Shown in pieces: positions 24,870-35,497 of a stretch of 64,000 bases of DNA. Positions within the stretch are counted from its first letter, which is position 1. Each line of letters starts with the position of its first letter. Origin of the DNA: Antilocapra americana (taxonomy: Eukaryota > Chordata > Mammalia > Artiodactyla > Antilocapridae); contig ML660203.1 of NCBI GenBank assembly GCA_007570785.1, positions 8,738,638 through 8,802,637 of the forward strand. Reading direction: 5' to 3'. The notes under the pieces are model-generated. The model did no database searches. It saw only the letters and a list, made by a program, of their open reading frames with translations, and had not been told where the DNA came from. The translations under genes and the position numbers were made by a program.

Positions 24870-25510
24870 AAAAGTTATTCCTGTTCTGAAGGACACTGAC
24901 AAACTGGAATGCATGCAGAAATGGGCAGGGAGCCTTGTGAAGCCTTCAGTAACTTGAATGAAGAATGGTTGAAGGAAATAGGGATGCTTTGCCTGGAAAG
25001 AGAATTCTAATGGTTCTTCTCAGGTATTTGAGGAAGAAATGTAAAAAAAAAAAAGGAGAGGGACTTCCTTCATGGTCCAGTGGCTGGGACTCTTTGCTCC
25101 CAGTGCAGTGGGCCGGGGTTCAATCCCTGGTCAGGAGACTGGATCCCACATGGCATGACTAGGAATTCAGGTGTCACAATTCAAGATCCCGTGTGCCACA
25201 ACTAGGATCCAGTGCAGCCAAATACATAAATAAATATACTAAAAAAAAGGAGAGACTCAATCTGAGGTATTCCAGTGTGCAGATCATGTTTAATGAATGT
25301 TACATGAAGCAGATTTGTGTTCAGTATAACAAAAATCTAACAAGAATTGTCCTCCAGTGGACTAGGTAGCCTCACAAGGTCATTGGGCTTGTTTGAACAT
25401 GGGCCCAGATAGTTGACCGTGAATCAAGAATGCTGGAGAAGGAATTCCAGTACAGAAGAGAAAGTTCAAATGACTTCAAAGCCCCTTCCAACTCTCACAC
25501 AGCTGTGAGT
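24870..25510 (+). repeat. CR1/L3-like LINE 3' fragment, interrupted
   Basis: Text such as gaatggttgaaggaaatagg, tttgcctggaaagagaattc and ccccttccaactctcac is like the CR1/L3 3' region in sense. A CHR SINE occupies 25061-25244. Confidence 0.5.
25061..25244 (+). mobile_element. CHR-type SINE with target-site duplication
   Basis: The head is ggacttccttcatggtccag and the tail acataaataaatata. It is flanked by aaaaggagag at 25051-25060 and 25245-25254. Confidence 0.85.
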
Positions 25511-26179
25511 GCAAGCCTTTTACTAGATTCGCTTTTCATCTTGTAGGATGATACAAACTGCATCAGTAGTTGGGAAAGCTGATTTTCATTTCCCAAAGCT
25601 GTCTTAGGTGCTTGTGTTTTAGTCAATTAGACTGATGGAGTCTTCCAAAGTTAGAATGAAATAAACATGAAGTCATCCGAGGACCAGAACAATTTGTATT
25701 GACTGGATGGAAATTTAGTCCACCTCCTTTCTTAACTTATATTAACACAAGAATCTTGAAGAGGTTCTTTCCCCGAGTTGTTATTTCCAGTCCCTGTGTG
25801 ATGGTCTTAAGGGACTTGCTTTAGAGATTTGTCCAGGAAAATGGCTCACCCAAGTATAAAGGTTTGGCTTTGCTGCAGGAAAAGTGAGGAACTATAAAAT
25901 GCTCCTCATTGCCACAGTATGAGCACTGTATAAATACACTGGCCAATCTGGTGAGGTCTTCGTTATTTGTAATGAATGCTTGCTTCATGAACATGTTGTG
26001 GGGAAAAACCTCTTTCTCAAGGAATGATGTGGGGCCTTGCAGGCTAATGTGCCTTTCCTTAGGCAAAGTGATTAATTATGAACCAGAAGACTGTATATAA
26101 GAATTGGAAGGAAACTGCAAATTTAAAAAAATTTTTGACATAGGCCATTAGGAATTTTACTTGAAATTATAACTGTGTT

Positions 26180-26273
26180 GGGACTTCCCTGGGCATCCAT
26201 CCACTGGTTAAGACTTTGCTCCCAATGCAGGGGTCTCATGCCACAAGGTGAGGCCTAAAATTAAAAAAAAAAA
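26180..26273 (+). mobile_element. Short CHR-type SINE (head plus tail)
   Basis: The tRNA-like head (gggacttccctgggc) and cccaatgcaggggt lead almost directly to an A-rich tail. The body is mostly missing. Confidence 0.75.
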
Positions 26274-27006
26274 GTTTTAAATGTGTCATGATAGTTAAAC
26301 TAGGCCTTAAGTTCCATGAAAGGAGTTTTTAACTGCTTTGTTTATTGCTGTAGTTCCTAGTGTCCCAGTGTCAGGCACTGAGTTAGGTGCTCAATAGATT
26401 ATTTGTTGACCGAAATGAAGAACTTACAGATGTCCTAAACGCTCTGTTTCAAGAATAATAATAGGCCTGTCAAGGCCAAGTCATTTGGATAATGATATCA
26501 TTAGGATATCATTAGTTTTGCAATGGTACAGACCAGTGCTTCTCTAAATGTGTTCTATATAAAATACTCCCCCAAACTGGAGGTGTTAAAAAGTGAAACA
26601 TGCTGCTTTTTTAGGTTGCTGGTATGGTGAATTACACTGATTTGTGAATGTCAAATCAACTTGAAATTCCTGGGATAAATTCCAGTTGGTTGTGATATGT
26701 TCCCTTTTAAAAATACTGATGGATTTGATTTGTTAGTATTTTGTTAAGGAGATTTGGATCTATGTTCATGAAGACCATGGTTTTACTGTTTTGTTTTCTT
26801 CTGATGTCTTAGTTTTGATACCAGGGTAATGTTGGCTCATAGAATGAGCTGGGATGGGTTCTTTGCTTTTTTTCTGCAAGAATTTATGTAGATTTGATAT
26901 CATTTCTTTAGATATTTGATAGAATTCTCTCATGATACCCTCAAGCCTGGAGCTTTCTTTGGGGAAGATTTTTAACAACAAATCCAATTTTTAAAATAGA
27001 AGTAGG

Positions 27007-27122
27007 AAGACTTTGCTGGTGGTCCAGTGGTTAAGACTCCATGCTTCCACTGCAAGGAGCTCAGGGTTCCCTGGTTGGGGAACTAAGGTTCCACATGCTA
27101 CACGTAGTGGCCAAAAAAAAGA
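27007..27122 (+). mobile_element. Short CHR-type SINE
   Basis: The head is like ctttgctggtggtccagtgg, the body ggttggggaactaaggttcc, and the tail aaaaaaaagaaaa. Confidence 0.8.
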
Positions 27123-27339
27123 AAAGAGATAGGACTGTTCATGATATTTATTTATTCTCATGAGCTTTGGTAGCTTGTATCTTTCAGTGAGTTTGTCCAC
27201 TTCATCTAAAATAATGACATTTATTTACTTAAAGTTGTTCATAATATTATACTATTACTATCTTTAGGATATATAGTGATGTTCCCTCTATTCTCTGATT
27301 TCCGATATTGGTAACTCATGTCTTCTCTGTTTTTTCTTT

Positions 27340-27551
27340 CATTTAAAAAAAAATATGTATTTATCTATTTATTAGGTCTTAGTTGCAGCACAAGGGATCT
27401 CTGATCTTAGTTGCGGCACCCAGGGTCTTCTAGTTGCAGCAGGCAGACTCTTAGTTGCGGATGTGGGATCTAGTGCCCTGGTCAGGGATTGAACCCAGCC
27501 CCCTGCATTGGGAGCTCAGAGTCTTAACTACTAGACCATCAGGGAAGTCCT
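27340..27551 (-). mobile_element. CHR-type SINE with target-site duplication
   Basis: Reversed copy ending accatcagggaagtcc. It is flanked by tgttttttcttt at 27328-27339 and 27552-27563. Confidence 0.87.
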
Positions 27552-27678
27552 TGTTTTTTCTTTTTATTCCCCCTAGATTGGGTCTACTAAAGTTTTGTCA
27601 ATTTTATTGATGTTTTCAAAGAACCAGCTTTGGCCTCTATGATTTTCTGTATTATTTTTGTTTTCAGTTTCCTTAATT

Positions 27679-27693
27679 TCTGTTCTTATCTTT
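27679..27693 (+). repeat. Target-site duplication, left copy (GLO1 retrocopy)
   Basis: This 15-bp tctgttcttatcttt is identical to 29676-29690. The last three T merge with the poly(T) that represents the poly(A) tail, so 12 bp are unambiguous. Confidence 0.93.
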
Positions 27694-29675
27694 TTTTTTT
27701 CTCGAAAATTTTATTTTATTTCAGTCTATGAGTACTGCCACTTGTTCATATTGCTCACATAAGCTCATTCCATCCCAAAAGGAAACATGAAGTGCTTCTA
27801 ACAGCATAAGCACAGTTGGCATGGCCTACCCAAAGGTCTTCCACTAGTGTCCGCACACACAAAAAATCCTAAATGGAGTTAAGGCACAAACTGGATGTTC
27901 TTATTATCTGTGCCATAAGAAATTTTCAACATCAGGTTGGTTTTAAAAACCCATCAAATATGAGTCATGGCAAGGAAGACCACTGAGCTGATTTCTGATA
28001 ACTAAGTGTTATCACTGAACGTAATTTATCCACATGATGACTGGCACGTGGAAGACCTTGGGGTAGGGGCTCTTTACAAGTCACACGAGCACCATGGGCA
28101 CAGGGAGAGCCAGGCGTTCCTAGCGCAGCCGTGTGCCCCTGACTTCCTCACCAGGGTACTCAAGGCTTCAAAGCTGAGATGGCAATGTGCAAACTCACCG
28201 ATGGTTTTTACAAAGAAGACTAACGAAGGACATATTGTGAGGTACAGCTGAATACTAAAAGTGATGATGATGATGAGATCTTGAGTACTTGAGCCTATTT
28301 ATATTGCCTTGGATTCATTAATTTTGCATGTTAGCCTGCTTTGTATCTCACAGGACACTGTGGAGGATTACGTGAGATAAAGTATGTGACAGTCTAGTTT
28401 GTGTCTGCATAACCAGTGTATAATATTCCCATCCTCCTCCCATCCCCAAGTCCTTGAACTTTCAGGGTACTCTGTAAAGAAGAAATTAGTATTTCTATCT
28501 GTATCCCTGTCAGCATGATTCTAAATTTCTCCCGAAAGTCACTTCTCTTTTGTAAAATAAACTTTATAGTATTTGAAATATATGTGAAGCTTCATTTTTG
28601 TTCTGGGTTTTTAACTTCCCATTGTGAAAAGTTACTTCTGAGGAACTGAAACCCCAGAAGGTAACCATAACAAAAACATGTTCAGTGTTTTTTCAATTTT
28701 AAATGATGGTTCAAAGGCAGACTTGTAGACTTGTATCTCTTCAGGAGATGGAAGGCAAATGCAGCCTCTGAAGGGAACTGTTCTAATTATTGCCTAAAAA
28801 AGTAAAGTATACAACTATATTCAAGGACATAAGACAAGGCACTACATTAAAACTAGGATGACTGAACAGTTAGGGGAAACAGCTGAAAGAGGAAAAGGGA
28901 GATAGATTTAAGAATAATCTGAGTTGGGACAAGGATCCATCAGTCCTGGATGCTTCTGTTATCCGAATATCTTGAATCACATGGTTTCCTGTTTTACTTT
29001 CTACAGTGTCTCCACTGAAATTTCAAGTCAGCATTCTCATAGAACTAAATAATAGTTATCATTGTGTTGGGATTCAAAATTTCAATCCAGTAACCATCAG
29101 GATCTTGAATAAATGCCAGGCCTTTCATTTTACCATCATTAGGCTTCTTCACAAACTTGACCCCCAGCTCTTCGAATCGTTTACAAGCACCGTGCACATC
29201 GGGAACAGCGATTCCAATGTGACCAAATCCTTGAGGGTCTGAATTGCCACTGTGGTAACTCTGGGTCTCATCATCTTCTGTGCCCCAATTGTGTGTCAGT
29301 TCAAGTGTGGCTTTTCTGGAGAATACCCATGCTACTTTTTCATCTTTATCTTTTGGGATGTCATTTTTATCCTCATAAGCCAAGAAATAGAGTGAAAATT
29401 TCATAGTGGGGAAATCAAATTTCTGGAGTAGTGTCATTCCAAGAATTCTCGTATAAAAATCCAGTGACTTCTTAGGATCCTTAATTCGCAGCATGGTTTG
29501 CTGCAAGAGAAAATCCTTGGTACTGGGGTCTGGGTCGGAGCAACAGCAGAGGGCAGCCTCGTCGGTGAGGCCTCCGGACGCGGGCTGTGGTTCTGCCATG
29601 GCCACACTGCTGTATCACCGAGGTCCCCGGGAACGCAAGAGGTACCCACACTCCGCCGGCTGCGAACCGCCCTTC
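27694..29675 (-). other. GLO1: GLO1 processed retrocopy, full mRNA length
   Basis: This is an intronless minus-strand copy of the glyoxalase I mRNA. It has a GC-rich 5' UTR (29600-29675), a complete coding frame (29045-29599) and a 3' UTR of about 1.34 kb (27701-29044). Two overlapping AATAAA signals (tttatt on + at 27710-27715 and 27715-27720) lie near the end, and a poly(A) tail is seen as T on + up to 27700. It is flanked by a 15-bp duplication and interrupts a minus-strand L1 fragment, whose sequence continues on both sides. The intact poly(A), TSD and frame all point to a relatively recent L1-driven insertion. Confidence 0.96.
29045..29599 (-). CDS. GLO1: Lactoylglutathione lyase (glyoxalase I) retrogene, intact frame
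   Basis: The frame is 184 codons plus stop, exactly the length of human GLO1, opening [17 protein letters not shown]. An in-frame GTG lies two codons upstream at 29605, but the ATG at 29599 is the family start. Glyoxalase I is a cytosolic zinc dimer that isomerises the methylglyoxal-glutathione hemithioacetal to S-D-lactoylglutathione. The two beta-alpha-beta-beta-beta modules are complete, and the four metal ligands are present: Gln34, Glu100, His127 and Glu173. Glutathione-contact residues Arg38, Asn104, Lys151 and Lys157 are kept. Position 123, Arg in human (DPRGFGHIG), is Gln (CAA, explicable as CGA to CAA at a CpG). The C-terminus reads NPNTMITII. There are no stops or frameshifts. Whether it is transcribed is unknown; no promoter of its own is evident apart from the retained 5' UTR. 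It may be annotated elsewhere as a lactoylglutathione lyase-like locus or pseudogene. Confidence 0.9.
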   Translation of the reverse strand: MAEPQPASGGLTDEAALCCCSDPDPSTKDFLLQQTMLRIKDPKKSLDFYTRILGMTLLQKFDFPTMKFSLYFLAYEDKNDIPKDKDEKVAWVFSRKATLELTHNWGTEDDETQSYHSGNSDPQGFGHIGIAVPDVHGACKRFEELGVKFVKKPNDGKMKGLAFIQDPDGYWIEILNPNTMITII

Positions 29676-29690
29676 TCTGTTCTTATCTTT
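29676..29690 (+). repeat. Target-site duplication, right copy (GLO1 retrocopy)
   Basis: The sequence tctgttcttatcttt abuts the 5' end of the minus-strand retrocopy and matches 27679-27693. The following base is a, so the nick reads cttt/a, close to the L1 endonuclease preference. Confidence 0.93.
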
Positions 29691-30475
29691 ATGTATCATT
29701 CTGCTTGCTTTTAAGTTTAATTTGCTCTTCCCTTTTAGTGTCTCACCAAGAGTTTTGTTTAAATGTGGGCTTCTCACACTGATTTATTATCCATAAAAAT
29801 ATACATAATTTCCATTGGCTATATGTTGTTTTGTTTTCCCCTATATGAACTTTAGGCTAAACACATTGAAAATATAACATCTCAAATTAGCAAATAAAAA
29901 ATCTTAATTGCAATCAAAGACATAATACTTTATTTTATAACAGGTATTTCTGCCCATGAGAAACTGAAATATGAATATTATGTAGTAGTGGATATAGTAT
30001 ATACTTGGTGACTTTGAATAACAAAATTGCTCTGCTAAAATTCTAGGTTGGTTTTTCCTCAGTTGCTACATTATTTGCATATATCTGTATTTTTAGTCTG
30101 CATATTTGAGTACTTTTCTGTCATTTTAAAGAAAAATAAGCTTCTACAAGCCTTTTGTTTATACACTAATTGTATCCTTAAGGAAATATTTTGGAAGTCC
30201 TTAGAAATTCTTGTTCCTTTAGTGCTGAGTTGGTCATCAAACCTACAGTTCATAAAAATTTACTTTTCATTTTTAGACTTATTTTTATGAAGGCATGGTA
30301 TACATACAGTAAAATATACAAATCTTCAGTATATAGCTCATGAATAAATTAAAATCACTCAGATTAAGATTCTATGAGAATTCTTAGTGTTTTAGGGAAT
30401 AGTAAACAGTTGATCCTTTTACTATATTTTATATTCATTAGAAACTCTTATTTAAAAAGAGTTGCTGTGTTTATT

Positions 30476-31600
30476 GTTGTTGTTCAGTTGCTAAGTTTAG
30501 TCCACCTCTTTGTGACCCCATGGACTGTAGCACATAAGACTCCTCTGTCCTCCACTATCTCCACTTAATGGACAAATTCATGTCCATTGAGTCAGTAATA
30601 CTGTCTAACCGTCTCATTTTCTGTCACCCCCTTCTCCTTTTGCCTCAGTCTTTCCCAGAATCAGAGTCTTTTCCAATGAGTCAGCTCTTTGCATCAAGTG
30701 ACCAGAGTATTGGAGCTTCAGCTTTAGCTTCAGCAACAGTCCTTCCAGTGAACATTCAGGGTTGATTTTCTTTAGGATTGACTGGTTTGATCTTGCTACC
30801 CAGGGGCCTCTCGAGAGTCTTCTCCAACACCACAGTTCTTCAGCGCTCAGCCTTCTTTATGGTCTGACTCTCAAACCCATACTTGACTGCTCTCCATAGC
30901 TTTGACTACACGGACTTTTGTCAGCAAAGTGATGTCTCTGCTTTTTAATACGCTATCTAGGTTTGTCATAGCTTTCCTTCCAAGGAGCAAGCATCTTTTA
31001 ATTTCGTGACTGCAGTTACCATCCACAGTGATTTTGGAGCCCCAAGAAAATAAAGTCTGTCACTGCTTCCACTTTTTCCCCATCTATTTGTCATGAAGTG
31101 ATGGAACCAGATGCCATGATCTTAGTTTTTTGAAAGTTGAGTTTCAAGCTGGCTTTTTCACTCTCCTCTTTCACCCTCATCAAGAGGCTGTTTATTTCCT
31201 CCTCACTTTCTACTATTACGGTGGTATCATTTGCATTTATGAGGTTGTTGATATTTCTTCCGGCAGTCTTGATTCCAGCTGGTCATTCATCCAGCCCAGC
31301 ATGTTGCATGATGTACTCTGCATATAAGTTAAATAAACAAGGTGACAATATACAGCCTTTATGTACTCCTTTCCCACTGTTGAACCAGTCCGTTGTTCCA
31401 TGTCTGGTTATAACTATTGCTTCTTGCCCTGCATACAGATTTCTCAGGAGACAGGTAAGATAGTCTGTACTCCCATCTCTTTAAGAATTTTCCACAATTT
31501 GTTGTGATCCACACAGTCAGAGGCTTTAGTGTAGTCAGTGAAACAGAAGTAAATGTTTTTCTGGAATTCCCTTACTTTCTCCATGATCCAACAAATTTAT
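30476..31600 (-). mobile_element. BovB LINE, 1.1-kb 5'-truncated copy reaching the RT domain
   Basis: The reverse strand reads from the interior of the BovB reverse transcriptase to the 3' end (gttcagttgctaag on +). The RT active-site YADD motif region (near 31230) now reads INAND on the minus strand, so the first catalytic Asp is lost. Several stops and indels are present. It is a dead copy, older than the one at 33076. Confidence 0.85.
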
Positions 31601-32130
31601 AAACAGTATTCTGTTAGGATCAGCAAACTATAAAACTAGGGAAAATACAGAAAAAGATGACCCCCTCTCTTCAGGGAAAAAAAAGACTTATGGAATAGAT
31701 AATAGTGCTTCTGAGGAAAGATCAAATGATTGAGGGTTTTGTTTGATTTTGGTCAGGAGAATGGGTAATTTTTTTTTAATATATAAGGTTTCAGATTATA
31801 AAGAATTAATATGGATGGTTCTGAACTATGGTTTAGAGGCTAAAATCTGGTAAAAGGAGTTTGAATTAAAGGCTAGATTTCCTCCAAATATTAGAAAAAT
31901 CTTTTTAACATTTTTATGCTAATATCATAAAATCTAGAATTCTATGAAGTCCTAATGTCTTGATTTAATAAAAGAAAGCTATCTATATTATTTAACTATT
32001 AAATTTGCCTAGAGACAGGTTTGGACCCATCCTTCTAGTTGAAAAAGTATAAAATTCTGTGACCTACCTCTAATGGTACCAGAACATTCGCTTGGTCATG
32101 TCTTGAGTTTGTTTTATTTTCTTTGTCTAG

Positions 32131-32203
32131 AAAATTAAGATTGCGGCCCTGCGCATGTATACTAGCTGTGTGGAGAAAACTGACTTTGAGGAATTCTTTC
32201 TAA
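32131..32203 (+). CDS. UQCC1: UQCC1 coding exon (chaperone domain)
   Basis: The exon is 73 nt, 24 codons plus the first base of an Arg codon. It reads KIKIAALRMYTSCVEK then TDFEEFFL, as in human UQCC1. The acceptor is ctttgtctag and the donor a strong gtaagt. It starts in phase 0 and ends in phase 1; the split Arg codon (A + GG) is completed by the next exon at 38544, which confirms both junctions. Confidence 0.97.
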
Positions 32204-32419
32204 GTAAGTTACTGTTTTTGAGAGTTCTGAAAAGGAAAATGAATCTACTGTTCATTTTTATGTTTGTGTCTTGGTCAGATAGTTTTCAAATTACTAGTGA
32301 AACAGTTTTTCTTTCCTAGAATATATAATAAAAGCTTCCTATTTTTCTCCTAATAGAACAAAACAGAGGCCAGAAGAACCTTATAAATAAGATGTTTAAT
32401 TTGGGAAAAATAAAGCATT

Positions 32420-32790
32420 TGGGGGGAAAGAAGTAAAAATTTGTCCATTATCATCCCCTTTGTCCACATATGTATGTTTTACATAAGAATACTCAGAGTA
32501 AACATACCGTTTTACATTCTGGATGTTTTACTTAGCATTTTTGACATGAACTTTTAGCCCGTGATTCTTCTTTTATTTCTAGTTTATAATTGTTTTAGTT
32601 AATCCTGGTATATGCCTCTTGATTTTCCTTCTTTCTGTAAAAGGACTATTGGGTCAAAAGGTATGTATAATTTTATTTTTATCCCATTGATTAATTGCTT
32701 TCTGAAAGTGTATTACTGGTTTAGATGATCATCACTAGCAGTTGACTGTATCAATACAATACTCATTTTGATGCTGTAAACTGTTATAGT
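32420..32790 (-). repeat. Old L1-like fragment
   Basis: Phrases such as ggactattgggtcaaaaggt and attgctttctgaaagtgta resemble reversed old L1 3' text. Boundaries are unclear. Confidence 0.4.
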
Positions 32791-33075
32791 TATAAAGCAG
32801 ATACTTATAAAGTCATTGGGAGAGTTTAAATTGTTTCCAGTTCCACAGATTCTGAAAGGAAATGTGTGCTGTTGTATCTCTTGTGGTAATAGCCGTTATC
32901 CTCAAAGCAACGAGCACTTAACTGTATGTTCTTGATATTTTTCATGGACAGCAAATAATTAATGTATGATTATGTTAACAACAATGAAGAAAGAGATGCA
33001 GCTTTGTTTACTACTTTTTTAAATTAGATGCAAGTTGTTTTGTTGATTTTAGTTTCAGCAGATTGATATTATATT

Positions 33076-33419
33076 CAGTTCAGTTCAGTTCAGTTGCTCA
33101 GTCGTGTCCAACTCTTTGCGACCCCATGAACCGCAGCACGCCAGGCCTCCCTGTCCATCACCAACTCCCGGAGTCCACCCAAACCCACGTCCATCGAGTC
33201 GGTGATGCCATCCAGCCATCTCATCCTCTGTCATCCCCTTCTCCTCCTGCCCCCAATCCTTCCCAGCATTAGGGTCTTTTCCAGTGAGTCAGCTCTTCGC
33301 ATGAGGTGGCCAAAGTATTGGAGTTTGAGCTTCAACATCAGTCCTTCCAGTGAACACACAGGACTGATCTCCTTTAGGATGGACTGGTCAGATCTCCTTG
33401 CAACAAGGAGATATAATTG
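33076..33419 (-). mobile_element. Young BovB 3' fragment with perfect TSD and foldback 5' end
   Basis: It begins with four cagtt-type tail units (33076) and gctcagtcgtgtccaactct, and follows the BovB 3' region with few changes. It is flanked by gatattatatt at 33065-33075 and 33420-33430. At its truncated (right) end a perfect hairpin, atctccttg-caa-caaggagat (33392-33412), replaces the expected continuation. Confidence 0.92.
33392..33412. repeat. Perfect 9-bp inverted repeat at BovB truncation point
   Basis: Arms 33392-33400 and 33404-33412 are exact reverse complements with a 3-nt loop. The left arm is normal BovB text and the right arm is not expected there. Confidence 0.9.
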
Positions 33420-34645
33420 GATATTATATTAGAAACTTAAAATACTACGCTGAGTTGTAAGCTTAATTTAGTATCTGCCTTCTATTTCCTATTTACTTAT
33501 AGTGACGAAAGAAAACCTTCCTGCTGCTTTTTCACCTCTAGCAATTTTTTATTTTAGGAGAAATTAGTCTGAAAGGAGAAAATATTCTTTCTCTACCTGA
33601 TGAAGAAACTATTAATTTTAGAAGCTGGATTTTTCTTAAGTAGTTTAAGTCTGTGTGCTTAAGTATTTTTCTTTAGCTCTTTTTAAAACTTCCTCCTAGA
33701 CATCTTTAATATTAAATATCTCATAAAATTATTTTGAAAAGATGTTTACTGGCTATCTTTGTTTAGCTAATCCTTATTAAATATTCTTGAGTTAATATTA
33801 TAGTATTAAATAATGAGACTTATTACATACTTAACATATCATGTTTCAATTTATAATCTGTTGTAGACTACTTATAAAAATAAGTTTATTAAAATGATTA
33901 TCCATTAGATTTTAATAATTCACACTTACATGCTTTTACGTTTGTTTCCTTTTGGAGTTATAAAACGTTGCAAGACTGGAGGGCTTATATTCTTATTTGA
34001 ATTTTTGTTTTGTTTTCAGAAACAATTGAAACTTAAAGAGGCTAAGTGATTTATCCTAAGTTGCTTACTAGTCAAGCCTTGATCCTATGTCATCTGGCTT
34101 AAAATTCAGGAATTTTTCTGCTATAACCTATTGCCTGTGAATGAATATAATTGTAAGATAGAATATAGTCCATTTTAATATTTTGTGTTTTATAATTCTC
34201 TGTATTTTACAATTTTTAATTGAGAACTGTCTCTATGATGTATTCTATTAATTTTGTGAACTGCTGTTTATATATTACTAAAATGTGTACACCTCAGTGA
34301 GCTTTGTTCTAGCCTTACCCTTTGAATTAGTTATCTGGGGCGGCAGTACAATTTTCAGTGATACCACTGTTACTTCAGGTTTACTGAGACTTACTGTGAG
34401 AATTACCTTTTAGACTTATATCATGTTCATTTGTATTATGCTCCATTGTGGTCCATCTTTGTCATTTGTGGTTAGATTAAATTTCAGAATCAAACCAAAG
34501 TGGTTCCAAATTGTGGCCAGTGAGTACAAAGGAAGCAAATCTGAAAAGTACCACTTAGAGGCAAAGAGTATCTATAAAGTAATGAGACTAACTTTCTTGC
34601 ATCTTGGATTCTAAAGAGTAGGCCAGACAAATTTGGGGTAAAAGA

Positions 34646-34648
<3 letters not shown>

Positions 34649-34682
<34 letters not shown>
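34649..34682. repeat. (GT)17 microsatellite
   Basis: It has seventeen uninterrupted GT units, the longest pure dinucleotide tract noticed in the window and probably length-polymorphic. Confidence 0.95.
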
Positions 34683-34683
<1 letters not shown>

Positions 34684-35497
34684 GCTTCCCAAGATTACAT
34701 CTGTAAAGTGGCTGTTACTCCCTTGAATTTTTGGTATTTTAGGGCTTTACTTTTAGAGTCCTGAGAATTCAGTAGCTTTTTAAAAGGATAGAGAGCCTCA
34801 GGTAGTGGTAGATGTCATTCTCACTCTTCCAACAAAAGTGAGGCCAATTGTATGTCATGAAGGTTGAGTTCTTTACTCTGTAAATGTATGCCTGTCAGCC
34901 TCTCGGACAAGTCCCCATAAAATGCCAAAGCTACAGATACTCTATCATGTCAGAGCCAAAGTGTTCAGAGGTCTTGATCCAGAGACCTAGATGCTGAGGA
35001 TTCTGACTGCTGAATACCTTAATAGTCCACTGTTGTTTCCAAGATGTTCTGATGATGTCATTGTGGCATAAATGAGTGTACCCTCTGTGAGCATGCAGTG
35101 TTTGCTAACTGGTCTTTTGGAGATCAGTTCCATTATAAAGAGCACTTTTCGGGCAGAGATGTGTCAGCCAGTCAGTAAAGCTTGTATTTAAGACCACATT
35201 GTTGTCTGCAAACTGCTTTGTTTTTAGCCCTAAGAGCCCTCATACCTTGGAGAGGAGACTCTTTAATGAGTCAATTTTGGGTTAATAAAATTGAGGTTCT
35301 ACCTTTATCTCTTTTTGCTCCTAATACTCAGCTATCAAATATATCAATTTTGATTAAGTTTATGATGTATTTTTTTTTTAATTTGAAGAAAAAAGATTGA
35401 GGTTCATCATCAATAGATGAAATCTTAGTGAGTTTTTTCAAAGATAGTTGAAACACTACTGTTTAAACAGTTCACTAAAGAACAATAGTGAATGTTT

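Larger units (their letters stand above)
26600..29800 (-). repeat. L1 ORF2-region fragment, interrupted
   Basis: Reversed L1 text lies at 26600-27000, 27125-27339, 27552-27693 (tttcaaagaaccagctttgg) and again from 29691 (atgtatcattctgcttgc). It is interrupted by two CHR-type SINEs and by the GLO1 retrocopy. It is heavily decayed. Confidence 0.65.
22773..32130 (+). other. UQCC1: UQCC1 intron (9.4 kb) hosting the antisense GLO1 retrocopy
   Basis: The interval 22773-24860 is AT-rich and shows no recognisable repeat or gene. Then follow a CR1/L3-like LINE piece with a CHR inserted, short CHR-type SINEs, a minus-strand L1 carrying a CHR and the GLO1 retrocopy, about 700 nt with nothing clear, and a 1.1-kb minus-strand BovB. 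The last 530 nt before the exon are AT-rich and unassigned. Confidence 0.85.

Noticed and set aside
28006..28251. 81-codon plus-strand frame
   Set aside because: It lies in the antisense of the GLO1 3' UTR and shows no known protein similarity.
29600..29605. Upstream in-frame GTG start for the GLO1 copy (186 residues)
   Set aside because: The family start is the ATG at 29599, which gives exactly 184 residues; the two extra codons are parental 5' UTR.
29481..29796. Several overlapping frames on both strands around the GLO1 start
   Set aside because: They are other-frame readings of the GC-rich 5' end of the GLO1 retrocopy.
33065..33430. CRISPR-like or terminator hairpin at 33392-33412
   Set aside because: It is a single hairpin at the edge of a BovB insertion in a mammalian genome; no repeats or spacers exist.
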